A stretch of DNA of 64,000 nt from Stichopus chloronotus (lineage: Eukaryota; Echinodermata; Holothuroidea; Aspidochirotida; Stichopodidae). The stretch lies in NCBI GenBank assembly GCA_021234535.1, contig CM037845.1:6228501-6292500 (forward strand). The letters are read 5' to 3'. A model generated the notes under the pieces. It made no database searches and was not told the DNA's origin. It worked only from the letters and a program-made list of their open reading frames with translations. The position numbers and the translations under genes are program-made. Shown in pieces: positions 49,801 through 61,550 of this stretch (its first letter is position 1; the number at the start of each line of letters is the position of its first letter).

Positions 49801-52800
49801 CTCTTGATTCTCTTTTGGCGTTTACACTTAGCTTCATAGTACGACTGCAAGGCTCGCGACTTTTGCAGCTCTGCTCTCCTGATCTGGGCCTGAGGAGGTG
49901 AAAGACAACAAACATTTTCTTTTTAAGAATATTCTTGTCACTTTCATGTCATTTTTTCTGTCTCAGGGCCTTTGCACATGTTCTAAGAACCTAATCTTTG
50001 CACAAGCACTTTTTTCATGCACAGAAACTGATTGCGTGATGTTTAACAGCATTTTTCCTTCTACCGGGTTCGCTCAACTCTGAAATATAGTTCAACCCAG
50101 TTTGCAAATCATGGCTGCAAACTCTAACCACAATGCTTCAGAAATAATGCGATAGCACCGAACATAATTATTTTGAGGGAACAATCTTTGAAAGTTGTAA
50201 AGATAACTACCCACTTTTTTGTATTTTATTTGCCTTGCTTCCTTTTATGTTCTATGCGGGAAAGGTGACGGGAGTGGAGGGGGTCATATCTGTTGTTTAA
50301 AAGAAAAGTGTTGCATTCTTATCTACAAATAGTTTTCTTTTTGTTATTGTGTTTGGGTTTAGCTGATCGGTAACCTCCATGCCCGTAATAATGACTGCAC
50401 AATGCCACATGGAAAGAAAAAGAAATGTTAATGGAAAATCTATTTTTCACTTAGTGGTCTTTTTTGTTACGTTTGAAATAACTTCTCTCCCTTGTCCTTT
50501 GATGTCGAGGGGATTGTGTTTGCCTTTTGATCAATTCTGAAAATAAGCTTTTGGAATGCTGACAAAAACACGTTGCAGGAAAATTAGGGATATTTTTTTC
50601 GTTTTCTCTCTGCGCTTGAAATCATGAACCTTGAGTTTAATGAGAATGCATGCAAATAAAAGGTACTACTCATCACAACACTCACAAAGAAGTAAAGCTG
50701 ATTTACTTTAAAGGGAAACAATACATGCCATGTTTTGCTGCCACATCAAGACTTAAAAAGAATTTTCTCTGTCAATGCTTACAACTACACTGTAAAATAT
50801 TGCTTGCATCTTTTGTCTTGTCATCGAAAGTACTGGCTACACCACTTTAGATGCTGTCACAAAATGGGACTGGTGGGGAATTCTGCTTACGTCCCATGAG
50901 CTGTACCTGATTACACAACATTCATCAACAATAAAGCCACTTGCTAGTTGAGTTTGGAATCAACCTTTGTAGTGACTCCCAGTCTGGTAATAATATATGC
51001 AGTTTTTATCCTGTGGCTGTTACAACTTTGAATGTAGCACCAAATGTCCCAGTTACCTTGGACTTTTCAGAAAAAAAGATTAAAAACAGGGCTTTTCATT
51101 CAATTACAGTTGAGGGATGTTTCATAATTCTTACTGATTTGATAAAATTGGCTGTTTGAATTTCGTTGTAGATGTGACGGCTGTCTGTTGAGACATCTCA
51201 ATGCAATTTTATTAGCAGATTTATTCAATAAAGTATTTCCCCAGAAAATTGACCAATGTCTGCTTGGCACTGATTTTTTTTTTTTTTGTTGCTGATTTTC
51301 TGCATGATTCATTAAATAGTCGATTTGCTTGGCAACAAAAAATTTTGAAATCTTACCAATGTTGCAGCTACCACTTAACGTTCAACGCGTAACTGGAAGT
51401 TGGATATCTTGGTTTGACTGGTGGTCATCGTATTTTATACAAGGCTCAGAGTGTTGTTAAAATTGCATATTTTGCAATGCAACTGAAGCATAAACACCTC
51501 TGAGATGATGTCACTCAGGCCTACAGTTCCTTGTCATAATTAATCTGCGCTCGAATAAATTAAAGAATGAGACAAAGTATCCCATGCAATCTAATTTAGT
51601 GTTCTCCACAATGGGGCATGCTCTGAGTGAAAATTGTACGGAAACCTCGTCCCCCTAGACAAAATCCGATCCCCGAGGGTAAACGCTGGTTTTTTTTTTT
51701 ATTAACTTTAAAATTTGTAACTTTTCAAATCCAAATTATTGAAGAAATTGTGTGACATACATGGGAAGAGAGAATGGCAGAAGAAATTCTTTCTATAAAT
51801 TGCAAACTGAACTATATGGAAAATATGTGGAGGACATTGTCATTGGCTTTGATTTTGGTTCACTTCCTGAAATTGACATCTTAGCCTCTTCTTGCTTGTT
51901 TAATGAACACTTAAATGGGAAATAAGGTGTTTGTTGTACAGAAAGCAATCACATTTTTAAACCCAATGTTTGTGGACACAGAATGATAGATCATTCAAAA
52001 CAAAAAAGGAATGTGGCCTGCTTTTCAGTTTCTCACAGATAGAAATTCAGTTTTATTAGTTGCTCAGCAACAACTTTGTTCTCCCAAACTTACAAATTTA
52101 AATGATGCATTTTCCATCACTCATCACATGCATAATGTTTTGAGTAGACGAAGCTTTGGCAGATGTTTATAGATGAGACTGAATGGTTTAACAATGATTC
52201 AAGCTATTTTCTTTGGATGCCACATTGGTGCATTCTAACTGCCCTATTTCACGTTAAAGTAACTTTGTACAAAAGGACAGAAACGTTTTTGACTGGAATA
52301 AGCATTACAACTACCTGTGGTTCAGCATGTTACACAATGTTACCATACCATATACTTGTATTACAAGCTGACGTGTCAAATGGTCGCTCATGAATGAACA
52401 AGACAATGAACGCGTGTGCATCAAAGCAAATCAAATGACAAAGTGAAGCATGCTTAAGCATTTCAATCATGAGCAATAGGTGGGGGGCTTTAAGAATGGT
52501 CCAACTACAGTGCAAACATTGTAAAACCAATGACGAATATTGGCTAGTTCCCACTACGAATGAACACGTTTGGTTTGCATGTTAAAATTAAGAGCCAATG
52601 AACCAATTGGATACAGTGTGATCACATGATCATCACAGAGGCACTATGTAGATGCGAATTACCTCTTCTAAGCTCATGGCACTTAACACCTCCTCTTCTG
52701 CTCTTGTCAATTCCTTCTCTTTAGTTTCGGCAAATTTGTTCCCATTCAAGAGTTTGTAGATCTCTTCTTCTAGTGGTGTGGTTGGCTGAAAATTGGAAAA

Positions 52801-55800
52801 AATAAAACAAATATGTAACATTTTGAATTTTCATTCCAAGAAAATCTTGTGACAGACATCACCGATGGCAACAGGTACAGAAGAGTGTCTGCACTGGGTC
52901 CAAGATTTGAGCTCATAAAATGACACTTAGCTTTCCATTGTTCATGAAATGACATGTATCTTATGTACTGGTATGACAATGAGGTGTTCTTCATTAGGCA
53001 GACTTGCTGAAGTTTGTCAAACATGCAATGCACATTAGTAAAATTTCAGATATAAATAGAAATTTCAGAACCAGGTCCTGAGGTCGTAAGTCGGGGAAGC
53101 CAGTTACCAGGTGCAAGCAGCTAGTACAGAAGCTGTTCTTCATTCATGAATGATATTGGAGTCTGCATATGACTCTCAAGCATGACTTTTACAACTTGTT
53201 TGTTATGATTCATTTCTTCTGCATAACCTTGGAGTACACACAATTCATGTTGTGTAACTCCACATGAAGGAAAACATTCTTGTAATATAGTAGAGCAATG
53301 AGAGACTGGTTTTGCAACCACCTACACATTATCAATTGAAATTAAATTGTCTGAGATTTGCATTAATCTAATAATGCATAAAATGAAGTACCTCCTTTTT
53401 TTTCTTTCCTTGCAGAAATGACTTTCTTTCTCCAATTTAAAAAGTACATAAATAACATCATTCATTGTGTTTGCTGACCAAAAAGATTGAAGAGTGTTTG
53501 CTGCATGACATGTTCTTTTTATGAATGTTAAAACTGGTCTGCTGTTTCCTGAAATACATTCAATGGCAATGTTTGGTTTGCTATTATCTTTACAGTTTGC
53601 TTTTAAATGGTGCCAAACGGATCAAACGTTGGAAAACAAGAATGCAAAGGTGAGTCAATAGGCCACTTAATCACAACCTAGGATTTAGATTTAAAGTGAT
53701 TGACCACTGAAGAAAATTGATATTCCATCAAAATAAGGAATACTTTTCTCTCCATCAGTAAAAACAAGTGTATCTCGACAGAATGATCCATTCAGAAGTT
53801 ATAAAAATGTAAGAAACATTCATTTCAAAATGGTACATTGCATAACAGGGAGCTCGTGATGTCAACCCGGCCACGACTACGGTACACGAATATCGGTTGT
53901 ATTTCTTTAAAACCTTTGACTGTAATGAAACAAATATTACAATATTTTAAGAGGTATGACCTTGATTTCCACAATATTTTAAGGTGATACCCATACACAT
54001 TTCTATAGTGTCAAAATTTGAGGTTAAATGAGGACTTTAATTGCAAAGAAAAACAAAGATTTCTTGGAATAATTTGCCACTGTTACATGGCATCTGTTAG
54101 CCTTGGGGCAACTGGAATCTCTTTCTTGACCAGAGAAGTCTTTTTTTGAAACCAATTTCTTGAGTTTGGAACAAATTATCGACCTGCGGTTTGAAATGCA
54201 TGCAGTGAAAAATGGTTCTCATTCATTTAAGAACCACTTCAGTTGCCACTAACATATGCCTTTGAGCACTTCCACACGCAAGTCTGCCTGAACAATCACA
54301 GGTGCCTGAAGGAAAGATTACAAGCCCCCCATCAGCCTGTCATTTCTGACTGGATTCCAAGTTTACTTGTTAGTTCTGTTGCATTTGTTCAAGTTTGGTT
54401 GTGTGGATACTTTTCTCTACCACGATTTTAACTTTCTCACCAAACTGACAGCAGAATAATTAAAATACCATCTGATTATGTAGAAATGATGTAGCTTTCA
54501 TCAGCCCCAATTGAGACTAGTCTACCATGACTATTTATAAGCACATGCAGCCCCCCCCCCCCCAAAAAAAAACAGTCTATATTATTTATACCTAGAAAAA
54601 CAAACTTTTTCAGAAGGAAATTACTTCAAAATTGTGCAGTTTTCCTGGATCAAATTGCAACTGAGGGCATTCTGCTATAAGAATTTTCCAAAGGAGAGAG
54701 GGCCATCTGCTCACCTCTCACTTGCTCATATCCCTGCACATCCAGTTTAGCCTTCTCCCCCCCCCCCCCCCCCAGAAAAAAAGAGAGACTTGGATCCATC
54801 AGTGACCTTGCAACAAAATCTTGTGACAGTCTCAATCCTGTCTGGATGTCAGTGTCAAAACTGCTTTTGAACATCAAAATTCCGAATATACTGTGCCACA
54901 CTCAACAGCACTCGACAGACTGCCTGTTTCTGTCTGGGTTTATAAAGGGAGTTGGACTTAAAGGTTAATCCTTCTCGACGTTTGAGGTTTCTGATCAACC
55001 AAACCGAGACTGACGACACAAATTCATAATTCACTCACCTTGAACCTCTGTGAAAAGTCTTCTACGGATTGCATGCCAATCTTCGCTTGGTTTAATGGAA
55101 AGGACATGTGCTCCACTTTACGGTTTGCCTTGACGACTTGGTCCCATTTTCCAATGTCCTTACTAACTTTGCTGTAAGCAACAGTTCTTTGAATCTGAAA
55201 GAAACACATCAAAATATCATGATGAGTAATGTGATGTTCAAGTTGTTTTAGCATCACTGTGTCGGGTCCTCCGCATTCCCACATTCCATCGGAGATAAGT
55301 TCAGATATTCCTACGCATCTTGTTTACTCCAGAGTCGCTTCATCAAATTTGAAACTTCAAGAATCTTGTGACATGTGACAGAATACCTTCTCGTACTGTC
55401 TACAACAAGCACTAAGTCAGCAAATGTAAGTACATTCACAATTAAATGCAAATGAGTAACAACTGCATACGTTATTGTTCATTTCACCAGTGTTGAGTAA
55501 GAATTCATATTCAGATTCAGATGAGGAGAAGACAGCTGGAAGAACAGGCCCTGATTTCTGAGGGATTACATCTACCCTCCACCCTTCACCCACTCTTTCA
55601 CACACAAGAAAAAAGAAAAACCTTACGTGCCATCAGTTGACACTCTCTCACAACAATATTTAAAACCATCCTGGCATAAAACTGAAACTCTATAGAGTTA
55701 ATGAGTAAATACTGATAACAATAGCACACTTTAAGTACTTGTTTTCAATCTGAGTTTTGCCTACCCTTCCCCCTCCTACCACCAGAGATATCTCTGACAG

Positions 55801-58800
55801 GTGCATCTACATTCACCTTCTCCGCTTCATGAGAATACAATGGAACATCCAAGGTCCTCTTCTGTGATATGATTTTGCTGAGCTGGTTCTTCAACGCTGT
55901 CTTGTCTTTGTTCTTTTCAAGAGAATTAAGAAGATTCTTCACGTTGACGACACCCTCTGTAGAAAGGCAGACATTCCATTGAAAGAGTTTTTTTTTGGTT
56001 TTTTTTTTTCCCGACATGAATAAAAATTAACACATTACTTACACAATTCAATGTGGAATAACAACGCTTCCTATTTGTTCTCCATTTTGCTCTGTTCGGA
56101 TGGCAGTGGTAAAATATACATAACAATCCATCTCTGACATCACTGACGTACAACATTTTTAACGAGGCAAATCACGTATCGTCAGCAAAGGCACAAAACC
56201 TACCAACGAAAATTATGTATCAAGTCTTAACTTTTAAAGCCGATAAACAGAAAAGTAGCATACAATTAGGGATCAACCAAGAATTGGATCTGTCACAGAA
56301 TTGGGTCGATGTTCACCACTATCGGTAAAACAGACAGGCAAAATTTGGCAAAGTCTATTTGGTAATGTTTGCCGATGTTCAACAACCTGAAAATATCTTT
56401 GCACCGGGGGAAGGGGCTCTTTTATCATTTATGAAGGCACTTTACCTAACACCTGTTAAAAAGGATAATTTTGGAAGGATGATAAATGCACTCCAGAAAC
56501 TACCGTACACAAAATGAACCTTTTTCAGAAGAGAACACCCTTGTTAACAAAAATATCAAATTGAATATCGGGCATGTTGCGATGCAAACATTGGCCATCA
56601 GATATACAGCTAGAAACCACATTTGGTTAATCCCTACATGCAATAACAAAGAGATACATTTCTTAATTTTCTTCTTCCAGAGCTTTTGGCTTTTGTTTTG
56701 TCATACTACATGAGAACAAGTACAAACCTTAGGTTAACTGACGAGAAATGTTTATTTTTATTATTTTTATGTTTCAAACACAACACTGAGCATTTGGACT
56801 CAAAAACATTTCCACCACGGAAAACTGCAACACAGTTTCTTAATATAAATAAAGATATATGAAGAGGTAAATGTTTGTATGCATAAAAATGCCACAGAAC
56901 GGGGGAAAATTAAGGTTACTTTTTTTTTTTTTTTTTAGTAATTCTTCATCCAAACCTACTAAAAATTGTGTAACTGCTTTGGAAATTGGGGGTCCACTCT
57001 CAACTCCAGTAGAAAATCAACACTACCCACTAAAACATCAAAAATATGTAAGTAATTTCAATCATTAGGCTAAAGCTATATAGCATTCACAAGCATTCAC
57101 AATTTGTACAAAGCACTTTACAAGCAAATGAGTTAATTGTTTAGCTGCTGGTAGCTTCATCCACCTGGGACAATATCACATTTGCTCTTAGACAAATGAA
57201 GAAACCACATGGGTGAACCAACCTTTTGGACAAAATCCCTCTGAGATTATTAAAATTGCTGACCATCCCAGTACAAGGGGACATGGTAGTTTTAATCCTG
57301 AATGACATAATCTAAGTCAAGGGTCTATAAAAAGTTCATTCAAAGTTCATCGCATTGGCACATGTCACATGACCAGCCCTAATAAACTGAAGGGAAAGTT
57401 TCAAAGATTCTGGACCATATGTCTACAAGACAAAAATGTTCTGTTCACTGACAACTGACTGCAAGATAAAATCAGTTTAATATTAGCTTTACCTTGAAAA
57501 ACCATATAATCATTCTGGTCACAGAATGGTCACATGATGCCTTCCAGACATCAGATATTGGAGGAGCAGATTGTCACACAAATTATACTGAATGCATATG
57601 ACGTGTGAAATTTTACAATTTTTGTTAAAATTCAAGATTAGAGTTCGAAGGGCCAAAGGTCAGCAGAGGGAAGATGAAAGAACACCAAACATAATAATAA
57701 CAATAGTAGCATCAGCACTAAGCAATTAAAGTGGTACCACATACCTCCCACAGTCGGCAATCCAAACTCTGAGACTGCCCCCGGCTCAGAACGGAGCTCG
57801 GATTTCCCTCTGCAATGAGAGAAAAATGATCAAATGCTGAAAAAAAAAAGCTGGTGAATCACAACAAGAGCAGCAATGCTGCTGAATGTCAATACTCCTG
57901 GTTATTTAATGTTCCTTTCAAGGATGTTCTGAATATGTTAGAAACAGTTCAGTTGTGATTGAAGACATTAAACAGAAAGGGAGAAAGAAAAAAAAAGGAA
58001 GTTTGAATCTGGTTGATATATAAAAGATATAAAATATGAGACTTTTGCCTCTGCAGTTTATTTTCATGCCATCCCTTTTAAACAAAGTAAATGTATTCCT
58101 TTATGTCAATTAAACAGTTGCTTCATGTTTTGCGTCACCTTCCCGAAAATGCTTGGGGCTGCGCACTTGGATCAAAGCATTGTTCTGAGTGAACTACTGT
58201 AATATTGTGTAATGACTAGTTGACGTAAATGATGTTGCTAGGTGAATGATGCTAACCTCCAGTTCAGTATCATTCACCTAGCAACATCTGCCTAAACAAA
58301 GGAATAAAATACCTTTCAGCTTATTGAGCAGCAGCATATATCTTTCCTCAAATTGGCGGGTCTTAACGTACTAGCAGTGATTCAATCTGGCATCTGACAG
58401 TCTTCTTTTGTACTTTATCTTGAAGTTGAGACTACACACAATTGAGTAGCAAATGTCAATGGCCTGTTATTCTGTTCTGTGACTGCACTACACGCTTCAA
58501 TAACAGTGAATTGAAGGAGGAGCATAAAAAAACTGCTGCCCATGGCCCACCAATCCAAACAAAGGTTTGTAAAATGTATAATTTATGCAACTACCATGTG
58601 CAAAACGATGGAAGAAACTCTACCTTTTCCAGGTTTCAGGCCCTTTTTTGGTCAATAAATTGCAAAAAAAAAGACACGTCATACACATTTTCTTCACACC
58701 TCAACTAGTAACATCTTCTGCTAACACACTGACAATGAATTGAGTCCCAGACATCATTTTAAAGGAATACCGAGATGTCCAGCTAGCCTGAGACAAAAAT

Positions 58801-61052
58801 TGAGATAAAAATGAGACAAGAAAATAATAGGAAGGAAATAATGGGAAGAAAGCCTTGGCTGTCAGTCCACCACTTGGACAGAATTTAAGGTCAGAAACCA
58901 TTGACTAACTAACTACAGTAGCAAGTACCAAGTGTAAGTCGGAGTTGCTTTGCTTAACATTTACTCATTTTGTTTCTGTCTGTTTTTCTCTACCTTCCTT
59001 TTCCACTGAGCTTTGACATTGCTGCCATGAGTTTGTTGTGTCTGCCATCGTCTGCCATCTCTTCCTGAAAATATCACAGACAAAAAAGAAAAATTGGAAA
59101 AAATTAAAGTACAGTAAGTGGTAACATAGCCTTATCGTATTGTGATCGACTTAACATGCAGTAACCTACGTACTCCACCCTGCAGTTCAGAAATGACACC
59201 CAGCAGTTATGAAATCTGGGAGCTGAAAGGTGATAGAATTAATCAGTTTCAGAGGATACTGCAATATACAGTAATGTATGTGAAAAGCAGTTGCATTCTG
59301 CCAGTAAAATATTTGGAATCCAAAGAGCATTACAAATCTTCTAAAGACAAAATGTGTGAAATCATAACTGCCTCAAATGAATCAGATTTACGGTTCTCCT
59401 CCATTTTTCAAATTTTACCAACAATTTCAGAATCTGCACATATCATGACATGAAATGAGACTGTCAGCAAGAAACAACTTTCACTGAGGAGGTTAATCAT
59501 CAGATGTTACCTCCAAGACTGCAACTTTTTGTAACTATAATAGGACAGCCTTTGAGTACATGTCACATGAATAACACATTTTCATCTATTACACAAATTA
59601 ATCATTAAAAAATGTTGAAAATAGTCACAATTTCCATCAAACATTGACCACTTCAAGGACAAATTTCTGTATTACAATTGCATCATGAGTAAATTTAGCC
59701 AAACATGCAAACTTGTGACATCTTGGGAGAGACTCACATGATATGCCATATGCTCTCCTTTGTTTACTTAACCTTTATTTCAAGAACAATGGAGAATTTT
59801 ATACGACACACAGGTTTTATTTTGGAACACATGTATAGTGTTCTTTAAAAGTATTGATATAACTTACCACTGTGTGACACAGTGATTAAAAAATTAAGAG
59901 GCAATACTGTATAGGCCTAACAAAATAAATACCGACACTGTGCAACACTCCATGTCTTTGATTTTGCGTTCTCATCAAACTTTGAAAAGTCATACCTGAA
60001 TTACAGCAATACAGTAGATATATACACACATAACACTTGTGAAAGATTTTTACTTATGGTTTCCCTTTGCAACTTCTCAATGAAACCAGCCCTTTCCTAG
60101 ATGCATGCTACGTGGTCTTGAAACCAAACATTAAAAACATTTGTGCCTTCATGTCATTGCAGATGTAACTTTTTCCCTTGCATTGGTCTTACCTGATGGG
60201 TTCCACCCTACTTCCCTCAAAGTGATCACTTGGAGAGTCACTCAGGGCTCTGATGTGGGTGAGTTGTAAATCAGTCAAAACAAAAGGATGCACAGTACTC
60301 CCATAAAAAGCAAAGTATCAGAACATACACCTGGTCCCATCTTGTTTGGTTCACATCTTGCATTGCTGAACTTCCTCAAGATATTTGGCACTATGCAGAA
60401 GTACTTTGGAATGTCATTGTGAACTCTACACTGAATCCTCTCAGAAAAGGCTGACTTTTCAACAAGGTAAACACCACACTAATATCAAGACTAAGGCATG
60501 TCATGATAATAACCAAGCAGTCAGAACTTCTATGATCATTTCACACAGATATTACAAAAAATGCAATTGGACTAAGTCTGACCTGTGGCCATGAGACACA
60601 CCACTGCCCTGTTCCACAGAGAGTTAAGATCGATCTTAAGTTTGATTTTCATAGGCATGCCACATGATGTTACTTAACATTGTGCACAACTCTTAGTGGA
60701 ACAGGCCCCAGTAATAGAGGATGATGTTCTGAACTGATACTTCAGTTTGAATTGAAACAGTTTTCCCTCCACTGCATAGGACATCAGAGCACTCCACAGC
60801 ATTGTGAGAGGTACAAATAAAGTAGTTACTTTGAGGGGGAGGGGGCAGACATGTATAATATTATATTGTAGCAAACTGTTTTGATAACACAAAACCACAA
60901 TCATCAACAACGATCAAAGTGGTTTGGTGTCAAATAAAGCAATTGTCTCTTCATCTCCTCCTACAGTACAGTAAGTCCTGACTCACTCTCACCTCATCCT
61001 CACTTAACTCTTCTTCAACAGGTTCCGTGGTCGCTTGATGAAGTGATGTCAT
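37548..61052 (-). CDS. UTP14: UTP14, U3 snoRNA-associated SSU processome protein (12 coding exons)
   Basis: Exons in order: 61052-60993, 59064-58994, 57809-57745, 55956-55817, 55194-55039, 52785-52663, 49889-49795, 48803-48680, 45473-45396, 43696-42702, 40264-40165, 37841-37548. They total 2301 nt and 766 residues; human UTP14A is 771. All borders are GT...AG and all phases agree. Signatures in order: KWDQVVKANRKVEHMSFPL, TPLEEEIYKLL, VLSAMSLEE, SYYEAKCKRQKRIKSKKYH, NTGKWAKGMVRFGKY, an acidic low-complexity stretch (residues about 310-600), LPGWGSWGGVG (GWGSWGG at about 619-625), APRKDDGLHHVIINE, LPYPF and PVGSTWNT. Family role: nucleolar component of the 90S/SSU processome that binds and activates the DEAH helicase DHR1/DHX37 to release U3 snoRNA during 18S rRNA maturation. 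The basic C-terminal tail (KRKKTKPTKQ-like) is typical. No break or missing motif was seen. Confidence 0.95.
40165..40264 (-). CDS. UTP14: UTP14 exon 11
   Basis: Acceptor CACATCTAG, donor CAG|GTATGG, 100 nt, phase 2 to 0. It encodes LVRPAPPPAPRKDDGLHHVI and INEDRERKISLHQ, matching vertebrate FLIKAPEGPPRKDKNLPNVIINEKR. Too short to show as a stand-alone reading frame. Confidence 0.92.
42260..42420 (+). repeat. Dispersed repeat, copy 1 (UTP14 intron 10)
   Basis: It aligns with 47390-47545: CAACTGATGG-GGCA--T-TGCT-AGA--GTCTTCC, then TAGCT--C-T--AA-TGATGAT--, CACTTAAG and CAGGAAAGATG-ACCCA. Same orientation. Class unknown. Confidence 0.5.
42702..43696 (-). CDS. UTP14: UTP14 exon 10, long acidic exon
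   Basis: Acceptor TTGCTACAG, donor CG|GTGAGA, 995 nt, phase 0 to 2. It begins ARQKIADQLDQNRTLTQKI (conserved), runs through a long Glu/Asp/Lys-rich, probably disordered stretch with runs such as EEEKERERKEREEDEKEK, includes DINNPWF (vertebrate NPWM), and ends IQEAFEDDDVVDAF...LPGWGSWGGVG followed by a basic RKRKR. The disordered part is what distinguishes UTP14 orthologues most. Confidence 0.95.
45396..45473 (-). CDS. UTP14: UTP14 exon 9
   Basis: Acceptor TTTATCACAG, donor GAG|GTAAGA, 78 nt (26 codons), phase 0. It encodes ERMNLRHKNTGKWAKGMVRF and GKYSVE, matching vertebrate ERMSLKHQNSGKWAKS...YDLE. Confidence 0.94.
47390..47545 (+). repeat. Dispersed repeat, copy 2 (UTP14 intron 8)
   Basis: Partner of the 42260 copy, sharing CAACTGATGG, GTCTTCC, CACTTAAG and AGGAAAGATGTACCCA in the same order and spacing. 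Confidence 0.5.
48680..48803 (-). CDS. UTP14: UTP14 exon 8
   Basis: Acceptor GCTTTTCAG, donor GAG|GTGGGA, 124 nt, phase 2 to 0. It encodes YHRIKRKGKAKEEAKRMEEM and DPEAAEEELVKMEKIRAE, continuing the K-SKKYH-V-KKGKAK motif. Confidence 0.93.
49795..49889 (-). CDS. UTP14: UTP14 exon 7
   Basis: Acceptor CCTCCTCAG, donor AA|GTGGGT, 95 nt, phase 0 to 2. It encodes RRAELQKSRALQSYYEAKCK and RQKRIKSKK, one of the most conserved UTP14 segments. Confidence 0.94.
51915..52253 (+). mobile_element. piggyBac-like MITE, copy 2 (UTP14 intron 6)
   Basis: 339-bp element flanked by TTAA at 51911-51914 and 52254-52257. Its termini are ATGGGAAATAAGGTG and GCCCTATTTCACG. It aligns end to end with the 33596 copy in the same plus-strand orientation. 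Confidence 0.75.
52663..52785 (-). CDS. UTP14: UTP14 exon 6
   Basis: Acceptor AATTTTCAG, donor GAG|GTAATT, 123 nt (41 codons), phase 0. It encodes PTTPLEEEIYKLLNGNKFAE and EEEVLSAMSLEE, matching vertebrate TPLEQEIFNLLH...RAMSLEE. Confidence 0.94.
54551..54572 (+). repeat. C13-A9 tract
   Basis: Thirteen C followed directly by nine A, in UTP14 intron 5. A C17 run followed by AGA8 lies nearby at 54757-54782. Confidence 0.8.
54757..54782 (+). repeat. C17 tract followed by AGAAAAAAA
   Basis: Longest homopolymer C run in the window. It may be copied with errors in assembly or sequencing. Confidence 0.75.
55039..55194 (-). CDS. UTP14: UTP14 exon 5
   Basis: Acceptor TTTCTTTCAG, donor AAG|GTGAGT, 156 nt (52 codons), phase 0. 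It encodes IQRTVAYSKVSKDIGKWDQV and VKANRKVEHMSFPL, the conserved KWDPVV-NR-AE--FPL core. Confidence 0.94.
55817..55956 (-). CDS. UTP14: UTP14 exon 4
   Basis: Acceptor TTTCTACAG, donor AAG|GTGAAT, 140 nt, phase 1 to 0. It encodes NVKNLLNSLEKNKDKTALKN and then QLSKIISQKRTLDVPL, matching the vertebrate L-KKQLSRVKSKKTVELPL segment. Confidence 0.9.
57745..57809 (-). CDS. UTP14: UTP14 exon 3
   Basis: Acceptor CATTGCAG, donor GAG|GTATGT, 65 nt, phase 2 to 1. It encodes GKSELRSEPGAVSEFGLPTV, containing the VSEF motif seen in vertebrate UTP14. Confidence 0.85.
58231..58288. repeat. 23-bp inverted repeat with 12-nt loop in UTP14 intron 2
   Basis: The arm at 58231-58253 (starting GATGTTGCTAGGTGAATGAT) pairs with 58266-58288 with one mismatch, which would be a G-U pair in plus-strand RNA. 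The loop is AACCTCCAGTTC. Nothing similar extends outside the arms. Confidence 0.8.
58994..59064 (-). CDS. UTP14: UTP14 exon 2
   Basis: Acceptor ATTTTCAG, donor AG|GTAGAG, 71 nt, phase 0 to 2. It encodes EEMADDGRHNKLMAAMSKLS, equivalent to the vertebrate segment HQKLLEAISSLDG. Confidence 0.82.
59645..59745 (+). repeat. Dispersed repeat, copy 2 (UTP14 intron 1)
   Basis: Partner of the 26740 copy: TGACCACTTC, TTACAATTGCATCATGAGTA, ATGCAAACTTGTGACATCTT and GGGAGAGACTCACATGAT. Confidence 0.45.
60606..60709. mobile_element. 104-bp foldback MITE in UTP14 intron 1
   Basis: Terminal inverted repeats GCCCTGTTCCACAGAGAGTT and the complement of AACTCTTAGTGGAACAGGCC enclose a short interior with a 16-bp perfect palindrome, TTAAGATCGATCTTAA, at 60624-60639. 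Size and structure fit a MITE. The target-site duplication is unclear. Confidence 0.6.
60993..61052 (-). CDS. UTP14: UTP14 exon 1 with start codon
   Basis: ATG at 61052-61050 encodes MTSLHQATTEPVEEELSEDE (20 codons), ending at donor GAG|GTGAGA in phase 0. The acidic SEDE end resembles the acidic N-termini of UTP14 proteins. This is the least conserved exon, so the start is chosen on frame and context. Confidence 0.75.
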
Positions 61053-61237
61053 CTTTTATAGAATTATGCAGATACTTCTAAAGAATATCACCAATTATGC
61101 AAATTGCACCACTTGGAGTTAACTGAACCATGAACCAGAGCCAGATCTGTAGAAAAAATAATGACAGTGTAAAGGTTCTGTAATCAGGAGCAGCTGGGTC
61201 AAGATGATTAATTCATCTTCCTTTTTGCATCCCCTTT

Positions 61238-61245
61238 CCGGAAGT
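61238..61245. promoter_or_regulatory. Candidate ETS/GABP site upstream of UTP14
   Basis: CCGGAAGT, an exact ETS-family core, lies 186 bp upstream of the UTP14 ATG. Such sites are common in housekeeping and ribosome-biogenesis promoters. No transcription start was identified, so its role is inference. Confidence 0.35.
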
Positions 61246-61550
61246 TCGGAAACCAGAGAAACTTGCTGATGTAGATTTAGGCCATGGTATGTCAATATAG
61301 TGTACAATACAGAACTACAGACCATTATTTTTAAAGTAGAGTATGTAAAGAACTGCAGAAATAAACACAAGAGCAGATCATCTGAAGAGACAAGGTCACA
61401 CTGGGCAAGATGAGGCTTCACACACAAGTTTGAACACTGTACGCTCCTAGCATGAATTCACGTAAAGTGTAGCGGCAAGTATGATATTTTCATCATGCAC
61501 GGTTAGCAGGATGGTCAAAGGTTAAATGCGTGGTGTTCTTTAACACTCAG

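Noticed and set aside
61053..61060. TATAAAAG on the minus strand immediately before the UTP14 ATG
   Set aside because: Too close to the start codon to act as a TATA box for this ORF; AT-rich coincidence.
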